A stretch of DNA of 64,000 nucleotides from Candidatus Zixiibacteriota bacterium (GTDB lineage Bacteria; Zixibacteria; MSB-5A5; WJJR01; JAJRUJ01): positions 62,001 through 126,000 of the forward strand of contig JAGVQM010000031.1 in the NCBI GenBank assembly GCA_020051695.1, written 5' to 3'. Numbering within the stretch: the first letter of the stretch is position 1; each line of letters begins with the position of its first letter. Below are positions 18,679 to 27,936 of the stretch, piece after piece. A program made the translations under genes and the position numbers. The notes under the pieces are model-generated. The model was given only the letters and a program-made list of their open reading frames with translations, had not been told where the DNA came from and did no database searches.

Positions 18679-19602
18679 ATGAGTGACCAGCAGCAGAATA
18701 CGGCGAGTGATCCGAAAAAGACGGCGGAAGACGGCGCCCTTTCGATGATCGAATTCAAGGGCTCCCGCAAGGAGTTCTACCGCAATCCCTATAATTTGAG
18801 ATTGAGGCGGGGAGACTGGGTTATCGTGCAGGTTGAGCGGGGTGAGGATTTGGGCCGTTTTCTCGCCGAGGTAGACCAGGTGCGCGTTAGCAAAGACGAA
18901 ATCAAGCCGCTGCCTATCCTGCGGTCGGCCGTTGCCTCGGAAATTGCTATCCGCGAGCAGAATGCAGTCCGCGAAAAGGAAGCAAAGGCCGAGTGCGTCA
19001 AGCTGATCAACAAGCGCGGGTTAAAGATGAAACTCGTGGATGTGGAGTGGCAGTACGACGGCAATAAGGTCACCTTCTATTTTACCGCGGAACGGCGGGT
19101 CGATTTTCGCGAGTTGGTCAAAGACCTCGCCTCGGTCTACCGCACCCGGATCGAATTGCGGCAGATCGGCGCCCGGGACGAGGCGCGGCGGGTCGGGGGG
19201 ATGGGTGTGTGCGGACTGGAACAATGCTGTAATGCATTCTTGAACGAGTTCGAGCCGATCACTACCCAGCTGGCCCGGGAACAAAGTCTGTCGCTGAACC
19301 CGGCCAAGATTTCCGGCAATTGCGGCCGGCTGCTTTGCTGCCTGCGCTATGAAAGTGAGTTCTATCGTTCGGTCGTCCGGGCCTTCCCCAAGGTGGGCTC
19401 GAGTTTCGCCGCCGGTGAAATCGAAGGACGAATTGAACGGATATTGATTTTGCATGATGAGATGATGGTCAGAAGTGAATCCGGCGAGGACAAGAAAATC
19501 AATTTGACGGAGATCCGCCGCGCGCGTCGCAAACGGCCGTGGATGAAATCGCCGGCCACCGATCCCGCCGCAGACGTTACAGGACAGACCGATGGCGACT
19601 AA
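18679..19602 (+). CDS. ricT: PSP1-domain regulatory protein RicT (YaaT)
   Basis: A 307-residue PSP1-domain protein. The PSP1 core lies at about 85-200 (VTFYFTAERRVDFRELVK then VYRTRIELRQIG), followed by the cysteine-rich GMGVCGLEQCCNAF and GNCGRLLCCLRYESEFY. In Bacillus RicT such cysteines take part in iron-sulfur cluster binding by the RicA-F-T complex, which acts on RNA processing and cell development; that role is not proven outside Firmicutes. The ATG at 18679 has GGAG seven bases upstream; the earlier in-frame codon at 18628 adds a non-conserved stretch. It overlaps metG by 11 bases, an arrangement common in other phyla. Confidence 0.9.
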   Translation: MSDQQQNTASDPKKTAEDGALSMIEFKGSRKEFYRNPYNLRLRRGDWVIVQVERGEDLGRFLAEVDQVRVSKDEIKPLPILRSAVASEIAIREQNAVREKEAKAECVKLINKRGLKMKLVDVEWQYDGNKVTFYFTAERRVDFRELVKDLASVYRTRIELRQIGARDEARRVGGMGVCGLEQCCNAFLNEFEPITTQLAREQSLSLNPAKISGNCGRLLCCLRYESEFYRSVVRAFPKVGSSFAAGEIEGRIERILILHDEMMVRSESGEDKKINLTEIRRARRKRPWMKSPATDPAADVTGQTDGD

Positions 19603-21532
19603 ACCGGCAGGCACCAGGCGGGTCCTGGTGACCACACCAATTTATTATGTCAACGACCGGCCCCACCTGGGCCATGCCTATACCACTGTTGCGGCCGATT
19701 TTATGACCCGCGCCCACCGTCTGCTAGGCCGGGAGGTCTTCTTCCTGACCGGTACCGACGAGCATGGCGAGAAAGTCGCCGAGACCGCCCGCGCCAATGG
19801 AAAATCACCGATCGAGCATTGTGATGAGGTCGTGGCCGGATTCAGGGACGCCTGGAAGGCACTGCATATTGAGTATGACCGGTTTATCCGGACCACGGAG
19901 GAGGCGCACGTTCGCGGGGTAACGCAACTTTTGGAGCGGTTGCATCGCGCGACCGGCCCCGATGGACAACCGGTTATCTATGAAGGCGAGTACCGGGGAC
20001 TGTATTGTACCGGGTGTGAGAAATTTCTCAGTGGGCGCGATATGGAGGACGGCCGCTGTCCGATCCATCCCACAAAAGAACCTCGGGAAATTACCGAGCG
20101 GAATTATTTTTTCCGGCTTTCCGCTTTTTTGGAACAATTGAAAATTAAGATCGAAAGTGATGAAATCCACATCCGGCCCGAAAATCGCAAACGGGAAGTG
20201 CTGGGGCTTTTTGCCCAGGGCTTGGATGATTTTTCCATTTCGCGCGAGAAAGTCGAATGGGGCATTCCGCTGCCGTTTGACCTGTCGCAGACCGCCTATG
20301 TCTGGGTCGATGCCCTGTCCAATTACATCACCGGTATCGGCTTCGGCAGTGACAGTAACTCGTACAACAGGTGGTGGAATGACAGCTTTGTCCTGCACCT
20401 GATGGCCAAAGACATCCTGAAATTCCATAGCATCTTCTGGCCGGCGATGCTGATGGCGGTCGGCGAAAAAACGCCCGACGCCATGTTCATCCACGGCTAC
20501 CTGACTCTGGTCGACCAGAAAATGAGCAAGTCGCTGGGCAATGTGATCAAGCCCGATGCCTGGGTCGCGGATTTTGGGGTGGACGGCGCCCGGTATTTAT
20601 TGACGACGATTTTCCGTTTCGGCCAGGACGGCGAAATCCGGGAAGATACCCTGCGCGAAAAATACAACGCCGATCTGGCCAATGATTTCGGCAACCTCGT
20701 TTCCCGTGCAGCCAAAATGGTGCTGGGGCATTTTGACGGTTATATCCCCGAGCCGGATTACTCCGGCGCGGAAGAACAGGCGTTGAAAGCAATTGTCGCC
20801 GATGCCGGGCGAAAGTTCGCCGAGGCCGTCGATGACGTCGATCCGAATCATGCTGTCGAGGCGGCTTTGTCAATTGCGCGGGAGGCCAACCGCTATTTCG
20901 ATCATGCCGCGCCCTGGACGCTGGCCAAAGAAAGACGAATGGACCGGCTGGCGGGGGTGCTGGGTGTGACAATGGAAGCCATATACGCATGTGCCGTGCA
21001 TTTGTCGCCGGTGTTGATGGTCAAAATCCCGGAGGTCTTGCGGACCCTGGGGTATACCGAGGCCGAGATCGATGCCCGTCTGCGCAAAGGTCAGAGTATT
21101 GCCGCGCCCGCGGGGCGGCAGATCACCAAAGCCCCGCCGTTTTTCCCACGCGTGGACAAACTCGGTACAAAGATCGAACCGGAGAAAAAAGAAAAAGCCA
21201 AGACAGACGGCGTGATCACTATCGATGAATTTTTCGCCGCGAAATTAAAGACCGCCGAGGTCCTCGCCGCCGAGAAAGTAGAAAAAGCCGATAAGTTGCT
21301 TAAACTGCAGATTCAAATCGGCGAGGAAAAACGGCAAATCATTGCGGGGATCGCCGAGTTTTATCAACCCGCTGAGCTGGTCGGCCGGACGATTATTGTG
21401 GTATCCAATCTCCAGCCGGCGAAAATCCGGGGCATCGAATCCAACGGCATGTTATTGGCCGCGCGCCACGGCAAGACCCTGCGGCTGGTGACTACCGACG
21501 GCGAAATCCCCTCCGGCGCGGAGATTGGGTAG
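19592..21532 (+). CDS. metG: Methionyl-tRNA synthetase with C-terminal tRNA-binding domain
   Basis: A 646-residue class I synthetase that charges tRNA-Met. The HIGH box is HLGH in YYVNDRPHLGHAYT, and the KMSKS box is in QKMSKSLGNVI. The zinc knuckle is of the CxxC-CxxH kind (YCTGCEKF then GRCPIH), as in Thermus and Bacillus enzymes. After the anticodon-binding helices there is a flexible, Lys-rich linker (~515-535) and a C-terminal OB-fold tRNA-binding (EMAP/Arc1p-like) domain of about 105 residues, used for dimerisation. It starts inside ricT by 11 bases, so it is coupled to it. It is convergent with glnS, with a gap of only 12 bases and no terminator between them. Confidence 0.97.
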   Translation: MATKPAGTRRVLVTTPIYYVNDRPHLGHAYTTVAADFMTRAHRLLGREVFFLTGTDEHGEKVAETARANGKSPIEHCDEVVAGFRDAWKALHIEYDRFIRTTEEAHVRGVTQLLERLHRATGPDGQPVIYEGEYRGLYCTGCEKFLSGRDMEDGRCPIHPTKEPREITERNYFFRLSAFLEQLKIKIESDEIHIRPENRKREVLGLFAQGLDDFSISREKVEWGIPLPFDLSQTAYVWVDALSNYITGIGFGSDSNSYNRWWNDSFVLHLMAKDILKFHSIFWPAMLMAVGEKTPDAMFIHGYLTLVDQKMSKSLGNVIKPDAWVADFGVDGARYLLTTIFRFGQDGEIREDTLREKYNADLANDFGNLVSRAAKMVLGHFDGYIPEPDYSGAEEQALKAIVADAGRKFAEAVDDVDPNHAVEAALSIAREANRYFDHAAPWTLAKERRMDRLAGVLGVTMEAIYACAVHLSPVLMVKIPEVLRTLGYTEAEIDARLRKGQSIAAPAGRQITKAPPFFPRVDKLGTKIEPEKKEKAKTDGVITIDEFFAAKLKTAEVLAAEKVEKADKLLKLQIQIGEEKRQIIAGIAEFYQPAELVGRTIIVVSNLQPAKIRGIESNGMLLAARHGKTLRLVTTDGEIPSGAEIG

Positions 21533-21544
21533 TCTCAATAGAAT

Positions 21545-23263
21545 TTACTGTTTCTGCTGTATCTTCGCCCAGGTATCCCGCAAGGTCACGGTCCGGTTGA
21601 ACACCAGTTTGCCCGGTGTCGAATCGGGGTCGACACAGAAATAACCCAGTCTCTCGAACTGGAACCGGTCACCCGCTTTGGCCACGGCCAGGGCGGGTTC
21701 CACGCGGCAACCGGCAACAACTTCCAGGGAGCCGGGGTTCAGATTATCTAGCCAGTTCTCGCCGTCGGCCACCGCCAGCGGGTCTTCTTTGGTAAACAAA
21801 TAATCGTAGAGCCGGACCTCGACTTCCCGCGCATGCGCCGCCGAAACCCAGTGCATCGTGGCCTTGACCTTGCGGCCGTCGGGCGAATCCCCGCCGCGCG
21901 TGGCCGGGTCGTAGGTGCAATGCAATTCGACAATCTCGCCGTCGGCATTTTTAATGACATCGGTGCAGGTAATGAAATACGCATACCGCAGCCGCACCTC
22001 GCGGCCGGGCGAGAGGCGATAGAATTTTTTCGGCGGGTCTTCCATGAAGTCCTCCCGCTCGATAAACAACTCGCGGGAGAACGGCACTTTCCTGATCCCG
22101 GCCGACGGGTCTTCGGGATTGTTGACCGCCTCCAGTTCTTCGACCTGGCCTTTGGGGTAATTGTCGATCACCACTTTCAGCGGCCGCAGCACGCCCATAA
22201 CCCGGGCTGAGGATTTATTCAAATCCTCGCGCAGGCAGTGCTCCAACAGCGCGACATCGACCGTACTATCACGTTTGGCGACGCCGATCCGGTCGCAGAA
22301 GTTCCGGATCGCCGACGGGGTGTAGCCGCGCCGGCGCAGGCCGGAAATTGTGGGCATGCGCGGGTCATCCCAGCCGCCGATATGCTTTTCCTTTACCAGT
22401 TGCAGGAGTTTGCGCTTGCTCAACACTGTATAGCTGAGATTGAGGGGCGCAAATTCGATTTGTTGCGGATGGTGAATGCCAAGTTGTTCGATGAACCAGT
22501 CATACAGCGGCCGATGGTCCTCGAATTCCAGCGTGCAAATCGAGTGGGTGATCCCCTCGATGGAGTCCGACTGGCCGTGCGCCCAGTCATACATGGGATA
22601 AATACACCACTTGTCGCCGGTGCGGTGGTGCGTGGCGCGCAAAATCCGGTACAACACCGGGTCGCGCAGGTTCACGTTCCCCGAGGCCATATCTATTTTG
22701 GCGCGCAACACACGGGAACCATCCGGAAATTCCCCGGCGCGCATGCGGCCAAACAAGTCCAGGTTTTCCTCGACCGGGCGGTCGCGGTACGGGCTGGGTG
22801 TGCCCGGTTCGGTCAGTGTTCCACGGTATTCGCGAATTTCATCGGCGCTCAGGTCATCAACATACGCCTTGCCGTCGCGGATCAATTTCAGGGCGAACTC
22901 ATGGAGCTGGTCGTAATAGTCCGAGGCATAAAACAGCCGGTCCTCCCAGTCGAAGCCCAGCCAGCGGACGTCTTTTTGAATCGATTCGACGTAGTGGCTT
23001 TCCTCTTTGGTCGGGTTGGTATCATCGAAACGCAGATTGCACAATCCGCCGTACTGCCGGGCCAGGCCGAAATTCAAGCAAATCGACTTGGCGTGGCCGA
23101 TGTGGAGATAGCCGTTGGGCTCCGGGGGAAACCGTGTGTGTACCCGGCCACCGTTTTTATTGTTGGTAATATCCTCGGTGATGATCGCACGAATAAAATC
23201 GAGCGAGACCGGGGCCTCGGTTGCGGCCTCGGGTTTGTCGGATTTGTGCTTGTGATCGTTCAT
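21545..23263 (-). CDS. glnS: Glutaminyl-tRNA synthetase
   Basis: A 572-residue enzyme that charges tRNA-Gln directly. The HIGH box is HIGH in [12 protein letters not shown] and the KMSKS equivalent is [11 protein letters not shown]. Further hallmarks are FRFDDTNP-like [28 protein letters not shown] and a full C-terminal beta-barrel anticodon domain ([12 protein letters not shown]). Most bacteria make Gln-tRNA through GatCAB, so a GlnRS marks either a lineage with the eukaryote-derived enzyme or an acquisition. The N-terminal ~30 residues are polar and variable. No clear ribosome-binding site precedes the ATG at 23263, so the exact start is the weakest part. Confidence 0.96.
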   Translation of the reverse strand: MNDHKHKSDKPEAATEAPVSLDFIRAIITEDITNNKNGGRVHTRFPPEPNGYLHIGHAKSICLNFGLARQYGGLCNLRFDDTNPTKEESHYVESIQKDVRWLGFDWEDRLFYASDYYDQLHEFALKLIRDGKAYVDDLSADEIREYRGTLTEPGTPSPYRDRPVEENLDLFGRMRAGEFPDGSRVLRAKIDMASGNVNLRDPVLYRILRATHHRTGDKWCIYPMYDWAHGQSDSIEGITHSICTLEFEDHRPLYDWFIEQLGIHHPQQIEFAPLNLSYTVLSKRKLLQLVKEKHIGGWDDPRMPTISGLRRRGYTPSAIRNFCDRIGVAKRDSTVDVALLEHCLREDLNKSSARVMGVLRPLKVVIDNYPKGQVEELEAVNNPEDPSAGIRKVPFSRELFIEREDFMEDPPKKFYRLSPGREVRLRYAYFITCTDVIKNADGEIVELHCTYDPATRGGDSPDGRKVKATMHWVSAAHAREVEVRLYDYLFTKEDPLAVADGENWLDNLNPGSLEVVAGCRVEPALAVAKAGDRFQFERLGYFCVDPDSTPGKLVFNRTVTLRDTWAKIQQKQ

Positions 23264-23319
23264 AGTTGTGTATCCGGCCTATTCAGAAAAGACTTGATAT
23301 ATTCCATAACCGGTAGCGT

Positions 23320-23435
23320 GTAGGTCGGCTTCCGGAGTCCCCGCCGCGGCGGGGACGGAGAAAGCCGACAATTTTTCGCCGGGTTTCTCGTTCCGTCCTG
23401 CCTTGCGGCAGAACGGAATTCGGAACCCGACCTAC
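23320..23435. repeat. 116-base nested palindromic element between glnS and a small membrane gene
   Basis: The outer arms are GTAGGTCGG (23320-23328) and CCGACCTAC (23427-23435). Inside are a 20-base perfect palindrome centred on GCGC (23337-23356, GTCCCCGCC..GGCGGGGAC) flanked by TCGGCTT/AAGCCGA, and a second hairpin CCGTCCTGCC/GGCAGAACGG (about 23395-23415). It is non-coding and looks like a mobile or dispersed intergenic repeat. Part of it (CGGGTTTCTCGTT) recurs at about 59013-59026. Confidence 0.7.
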
Positions 23436-23452
23436 GCCAAATCGTTCCATGG

Positions 23453-23878
23453 CTACTCAAACATCGAGGGCGGCATGGGTTTTGACGAATCGGGCGGCGG
23501 TGGGGGCGGGGGTACATATGCCGATTGCGGCCCGGGGGCCATGCCCTCGACAGCGGTCATTTCCCATTCCAGCCCCCCGATCAGCCGCGCGGCCACGTTA
23601 TAGATGCCACCCGCGATAAAACCGTAGATCGCGCCGAACACCGCGCCGATGAAACCATAGACAAACGGCAAAATGAATGCCATCGCCAAGCCCATGCCCT
23701 GGGCCATGCCGCCAAAATCACCCAGTTCCGAAGGCATACCCATCGAGGAAAACATGGACCCGATCATCGCGATAATCATACCGGCGAGCATACCGCCCAG
23801 AAAGCCAGCCGCCCCCCCGAGGACAAATGAAATCTTCACGACTGAAAAGACACCGACACGTTTTAATTCATATTTCAC
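23453..23878 (-). CDS. Small Gly/Met-rich membrane protein with proline-rich tail
   Basis: A 141-residue protein I do not recognise. After a short basic start (VKYELKRVGVFSVVKIS) there are two to three hydrophobic, Gly-, Ala- and Met-rich segments: about residues 17-40, 58-84 and 88-98. A C-terminal run of seven prolines follows, then DSSKPMPPSMFE. Gly-zipper-like patterns (GGMLAGMIIAMIG, GAVFGAIYGFIAGG) suggest packed helices. The GTG at 23878 is chosen because AGGAGG precedes it by 6 bases; a longer reading starting upstream has no such site. The outward tail may bind other proteins, but this is conjecture. It is divergent from the PDZ protein gene. Confidence 0.65.
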   Translation of the reverse strand: MKYELKRVGVFSVVKISFVLGGAAGFLGGMLAGMIIAMIGSMFSSMGMPSELGDFGGMAQGMGLAMAFILPFVYGFIGAVFGAIYGFIAGGIYNVAARLIGGLEWEMTAVEGMAPGPQSAYVPPPPPPPDSSKPMPPSMFE

Positions 23879-24152
23879 TCTTTGCCTCCTGCTTTTGTCA
23901 TTACCCTCATCGGCAATAACGGTCACCGCCCCCTGCCGGGCAAGGCAAAAGCAAATCGTTCCATCGCTATGGTTGCCATAAAGTTGCCGGAATTGGGCTG
24001 CTTTGTGTCTGACAGGCCGGACGTCCCCCCGGCCGATTCGTGTTAAAAGGTGTTAATCCCGGGTTTCGCCCGGAAAAAGAGGAACTTGTCCTGTCCAAAA
24101 CCCGTAGAAATACCATTGAATAAAACAAGTGAGTTTGGGAGAAGGAGGACCA

Positions 24153-25217
24153 ATGAGCAGGCGAAACGGGAAAAGACAGTGGCTGATTGCCGTGGTGGGA
24201 CTACTGGCGGCGTTGTTGGTTTTCGGCGGCACGGCTTTGGCCGGCAAGAAAAAAGCGAGCAGGGACGAGGGCTGGCTGGGTGTGTACATTCAGGAAGTCG
24301 ATGAAGATATTCAGGAAACCCGGGATTTGGCCTCTGCTGACGGTGTGATTATTGAAGAGGTCATCGATGGTTCTCCCGCCGACAAGGCCGGTCTGGAGCC
24401 GGATGATGTAATCCTGATGTATGACGGGAATCCGGTAACATCCTCCAACCGGTTTACGCGCATGATCCGGCGGACGGCGCCTGAGACCGAGGTGAAACTT
24501 CAGATTCTCCGCGACGGCAAACCCCAGGATATTACCGTGACCATCGGTGAAAGCCGGCGGAACAATGGATATTACTTCAGCGACGAAGACGACGACTACT
24601 ATTTCAGCCATGGCTCGCCGCACGTCATCATTCCGCCGGTCAGGGTCCCGAAAATCGACATCCCCCGCATCGAAGTCATCGATGATGATCTGGATTGCAT
24701 ATACCTTGGTGGTGCAGGCGGCCATCTCGGCTTGCAGTTGCGCGGTCTTAACGACCAGCTTGCCAAATATTTCGGACTGATGAACGGCGAGGGCATTTTA
24801 GTCGAGAAAGTGCTGAAAGACAGTCCCGCCGAAAAGGCGGGAATCAAGGCAGGCGATGTCATTTTGTCCGTGAACGGCGAAGATATGGGGGATGTTGACG
24901 ATGTCATTGATGAGATTCGCGACTACGATGAGGGCGATACAGTTGAAGTTGCTGTGATGCGCGATCGCGAAAAGAAAATATTTCCAGTAACCATCGAAGA
25001 AGACGACGATGATTACGCCGGCGACCATTTCCTGAACAAATCGAAATACAGGTCTCGGTCGTACCGTCCACGGACAGCCGTCTGGCATAACGACCTCAAG
25101 GACACCTACCGGGATATCAACGACGAGCTGGAAGAGGCCGTGGAGGAATTGCGCGAGGAATTGGAGGAAGTCCACGAGGAATTGAAAGAGGCCCTGGAGG
25201 AATTGGAAGGCCGCTGA
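24153..25217 (+). CDS. Secreted two-PDZ protein with acidic coiled-coil tail, no protease domain
   Basis: A 354-residue protein. A signal peptide or membrane anchor spans about residues 10-31 (WLIAVVGLLAALLVFGG). The first PDZ domain (~38-130) has GWLGVYIQ and SPADKAGLEPDDVI. An acidic, Tyr-rich linker follows (YYFSDEDDDYYFS). The second PDZ domain (~190-280) has GILVEKVLKDSPAEKAGI and GDVILSVNGE. The last ~45 residues form a highly charged helix (EELREELEEVHEELKE). It resembles HtrA and Tail-specific protease PDZ modules but has no serine protease triad, so it probably works as a periplasmic adaptor or scaffold. AAGGAGG precedes the ATG by 4 bases. It is followed by a strong terminator. Confidence 0.85.
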   Translation: MSRRNGKRQWLIAVVGLLAALLVFGGTALAGKKKASRDEGWLGVYIQEVDEDIQETRDLASADGVIIEEVIDGSPADKAGLEPDDVILMYDGNPVTSSNRFTRMIRRTAPETEVKLQILRDGKPQDITVTIGESRRNNGYYFSDEDDDYYFSHGSPHVIIPPVRVPKIDIPRIEVIDDDLDCIYLGGAGGHLGLQLRGLNDQLAKYFGLMNGEGILVEKVLKDSPAEKAGIKAGDVILSVNGEDMGDVDDVIDEIRDYDEGDTVEVAVMRDREKKIFPVTIEEDDDDYAGDHFLNKSKYRSRSYRPRTAVWHNDLKDTYRDINDELEEAVEELREELEEVHEELKEALEELEGR

Positions 25218-25242
25218 CGTCCGACTCCTGATCTGGCTGGAA

Positions 25243-25273
25243 ACGGGCGGCGATCAGCCGCCCGTCTCTTTTT
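25243..25273 (+). terminator. Intrinsic terminator after the two-PDZ gene
   Basis: A 9-base perfect stem (ACGGGCGGC at 25243-25251, GCCGCCCGT at 25257-25265) with loop GATCA, followed by CTCTTTTTA. It lies 26 bases after the stop codon. Confidence 0.88.
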
Positions 25274-25477
25274 ACCATAATTCCCGGCAGTGTTTTCCTC
25301 CGGCTGTTGCCGTGCCGCCCTTGACTGTCGGGCAGGTTTTGACTACTCTGCGGGGTCGCCCGGGCGACAAAACCGGGGCCAATCGCGTATACGGGTGACA
25401 GGCAATAATCCCGGGCAGAGGCACGGGGGGAAAATGCTGTCCTGCCGGGCGAGATGGGTCAATTTTTGAGGTGAAAG

Positions 25478-25987
25478 ATGGAAATTGAAGATATCGGCGT
25501 TTTCGCGGAATTTCCGGAAACGATAGCGCGACTTAACGATCCGGGGGCTTTGCTGGTGGCCGGAGTGAGCAACCCCAATGTGATGACAATCGGCTGGGGC
25601 ATGCCGGGCATCATCTGGGGGCTACCCATTTTCATGATTTTTGTTCGGCCCAGCAGATTCACCCACCATTTACTCGAAGAGCATCAGGAGTTTACCATCA
25701 ACATCCCCACCCGCGATATGGCCGCTGAGGTGATGATTTGCGGGACGAAATCAGGCCGGGACCTGGATAAGTTCGCCGAATGCGGTTTTACCCTCGCACC
25801 GGGTCACAAAGTGGAAGTACCGCACATTGTCCAGTGTCCGATTCATTACGAATGCCGGACGGTCCACAAAAACACCGTCATCGCCGATAAGCTGAAACGC
25901 AAAATCCGCTCGACATATTACGGTTCCGGTGATTTGCACGATGTTTACTACGGGGAGATCCTTGGGGTGTATAAAAACCAGCCGTGA
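25478..25987 (+). CDS. Flavin reductase domain (FMN-binding split barrel) protein
   Basis: A 169-residue flavin reductase-like protein (ribosomal-protein L7/flavin reductase family). It has the family pattern ALLVAGVSNPNVMTIGW, then FMIFVRPSRFTHHLLEEH, FTINIPTRDMAAEV, a CGTKSGRDLDKFAECGFTLAPG stretch and the closing strand YYGEILGV. Such proteins bind FMN and reduce flavin or small electron acceptors; the partner is unknown. GAGGTG precedes the ATG. It is 55 bases before the DUF58 gene on the same strand, so they may share a transcript. Confidence 0.88.
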   Translation: MEIEDIGVFAEFPETIARLNDPGALLVAGVSNPNVMTIGWGMPGIIWGLPIFMIFVRPSRFTHHLLEEHQEFTINIPTRDMAAEVMICGTKSGRDLDKFAECGFTLAPGHKVEVPHIVQCPIHYECRTVHKNTVIADKLKRKIRSTYYGSGDLHDVYYGEILGVYKNQP

Positions 25988-26042
25988 TCCTGCGTGTTTC
26001 GCAGGGAATGTGCGGGAAATCAGTCCGGAGCGGGAATAAACC

Positions 26043-26951
26043 ATGACACCGTCGAATCTGGAAACATATCGCAAATACCTTGATCCGGAGGTCATCTCCC
26101 GGTTAAAAACCATGGAGATGCGGGCGCGGCTGGTCGTGGAGGGTTTCATCACCGGTCTGCACAAATCCCCGTATCATGGTTTCTCGGTTGAATTTGCCGA
26201 GCACCGGCAGTACATGCCGGGCGACCCAATCCGCAATATCGACTGGAAAGTCTTCGCCAAATCAGACCGGTATTTTGTCAAGGAATTCGAGGAGGAGACT
26301 AATCTCAAGGCCTATCTTCTGCTGGATTCCTCCGCGTCGATGAAATATACTTCCGGGAAGATCACCAAATTGCAGTACGCTTCGTATCTGGCGGCGGCGT
26401 TGTCGTTTCTGATGCTCAAACAGCGCGACGCGGTGGGGCTGGTGGCTTTTGATGAAAAAATACGGCAGTATATCCCGCCCAAATCCACCGGCGCGCATTT
26501 GCATTCATTGTTACTGGGACTTGAAAAACTGCAGCCGGCGGAAAAAACAAATGTGGCCCTGACTTTGCATGAGATGGCCGAGCGGATCAAACGCCGGGGG
26601 TTGATTGTGGTCCTTTCCGACCTGCTGGACGATCCGGGGCGGATTCTGGCCGGCTTGAAACACTTTCGTCACCGCAGCCATGAAGTCATTGTTTTTCATA
26701 TCCTCGACCCGTACGAACGGCGGTTGTCGTTCCCCGAAGAAACGATCTTCAAGGACCTGGAGACTGGTGAGGAAATCAGCACGGTCCCCTGGCAAATCCG
26801 CGCGGAATACCAGAAATCAATCGAGGGGTTCATCGCGCGTTACGCGCGGGAATGCCGCCAATCATTGATTGACTACGTCGTTGTCGATACGGCGCAGACG
26901 TACGATACTGCGTTGTTCGCTTACCTGGCCAAGCGCAGCCGTCTGTTTTGA
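26043..26951 (+). CDS. DUF58 domain protein (vWA-like)
   Basis: A 302-residue DUF58 protein. The family signature GFSVEFAEHRQYMPGDPIRNIDW (residues ~45-68) is followed by a vWA-like domain with the metal-adhesion motif DSSASM (~100) and VLSDLLDD (~200). DUF58 proteins are usually coded with a MoxR-type AAA+ ATPase and BatA/BatB proteins and are thought to work in chaperone-like metal or protein insertion. No MoxR gene is in the window, but a BatA-type gene follows 3 kb later. It overlaps nothing and is 14 bases from the endonuclease IV gene. Confidence 0.9.
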   Translation: MTPSNLETYRKYLDPEVISRLKTMEMRARLVVEGFITGLHKSPYHGFSVEFAEHRQYMPGDPIRNIDWKVFAKSDRYFVKEFEEETNLKAYLLLDSSASMKYTSGKITKLQYASYLAAALSFLMLKQRDAVGLVAFDEKIRQYIPPKSTGAHLHSLLLGLEKLQPAEKTNVALTLHEMAERIKRRGLIVVLSDLLDDPGRILAGLKHFRHRSHEVIVFHILDPYERRLSFPEETIFKDLETGEEISTVPWQIRAEYQKSIEGFIARYARECRQSLIDYVVVDTAQTYDTALFAYLAKRSRLF

Positions 26952-26965
26952 CCCTGCGGATTTTT

Positions 26966-27862
26966 ATGAGCCCCCTCCCGCGGAAAAAGTCCCACGCGCC
27001 GCTTATCGGCGCACATATGTCCATTGCCGGCGGCGTTTTTAACGCTATCCTGCATGCCGAGCAGGCCGATTGCCGGACTGTGCAATTGTTCAATAAATCC
27101 AGTAACCAGTGGGCGGCCAAACCACTGGCCCGTGAGGAAATCGATCGGTTCCATGCCGAACTCGAGCGGACCGGCATCCGGCCGTGTGTCTCACATACCT
27201 CTTATCTGATCAACTGCGGTTCGCCGGATGATACTCTGTACGAAAAATCAACGGCGGCGCTGGGCGTCGAGTATGAGCGGTGCGGCGTGCTGGCTTTGGA
27301 GTATCTGGTGCTGCATCCGGGGTCGCATGTCGGCACGGGTCTGGAACAGGGGATTGCGCGTATTGCCGGGGCATTGAACAGGGTACTCGGCTCGGCGCCG
27401 GAGTGCTCGACGGTCATTTGCCTCGAGGCGGTCTCCGGGGCCGGTTCGTCCATCGGCCGGACGTTCGAAGAATTGCAGGCGATTATTGCGCGTGTCGAGG
27501 ATGATTCGCGCATCGGGGTGTGCCTGGACACCTGTCACATCTTTGCCGCAGGATATGATATTCGGTCGAAGGCCGCTTATCAGGCGACTATGACCGCATT
27601 CGACCGGGCCGTGGGGTTGTCCCGGCTGAAAGTCTGGCATTGCAATGATTCCGTCGGTGCACTCGGCTCGCACCGGGACCGCCACGAACATCTCGGCCGG
27701 GGGCAAATCGGCCGGGAGGCCTTCGGCCTCTTAATGCAGGATGACCGGTTCCGCGAAGTGCCCAAAATCCTGGAGACGCCCAAGGAGGAAGGCGGAAAAC
27801 AGATGGACCCGGTAAACCTGGCTTTCCTCCGACGACTGGCGCGACGACCGGCAAAAAAATGA
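26966..27862 (+). CDS. nfo: Endonuclease IV (AP endonuclease family 2)
   Basis: A 298-residue enzyme that cuts the phosphodiester 5' of abasic sites in base-excision repair. It has the trinuclear-zinc TIM-barrel signature: GAHMSIAGGVFNAI, LVLHPGSHVG, CLEAVSGAGSSIGRTFEEL, VCLDTCHIFAAGYDI, WHCNDSVGALGSHRDRHEHLG and ILETPKEEGG. All the His, Glu and Asp zinc ligands expected in these stretches appear. The ATG at 26966 begins nine residues before the conserved core; a TTG at 26948 within the DUF58 stop is also in frame but has no better site. Placed between DUF58 and a TPR gene, it is likely a passenger in that unit. Confidence 0.94.
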   Translation: MSPLPRKKSHAPLIGAHMSIAGGVFNAILHAEQADCRTVQLFNKSSNQWAAKPLAREEIDRFHAELERTGIRPCVSHTSYLINCGSPDDTLYEKSTAALGVEYERCGVLALEYLVLHPGSHVGTGLEQGIARIAGALNRVLGSAPECSTVICLEAVSGAGSSIGRTFEELQAIIARVEDDSRIGVCLDTCHIFAAGYDIRSKAAYQATMTAFDRAVGLSRLKVWHCNDSVGALGSHRDRHEHLGRGQIGREAFGLLMQDDRFREVPKILETPKEEGGKQMDPVNLAFLRRLARRPAKK

Positions 27863-27936
27863 AATATTCGAACTTCCCCGGGGTATGGGGGTGTATTTTA
27901 TGGTGAGGATGTCGGTTATCAGAAAAAGGACAGCTC

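Noticed and set aside
22238-23323. 361-codon plus-strand frame opposite glnS
   Set aside because: Antisense shadow of a conserved synthetase gene.
23264-23452. CRISPR-like repeats near glnS
   Set aside because: There is only one copy of each arm and no spacer pattern; the sequence is a nested palindrome.
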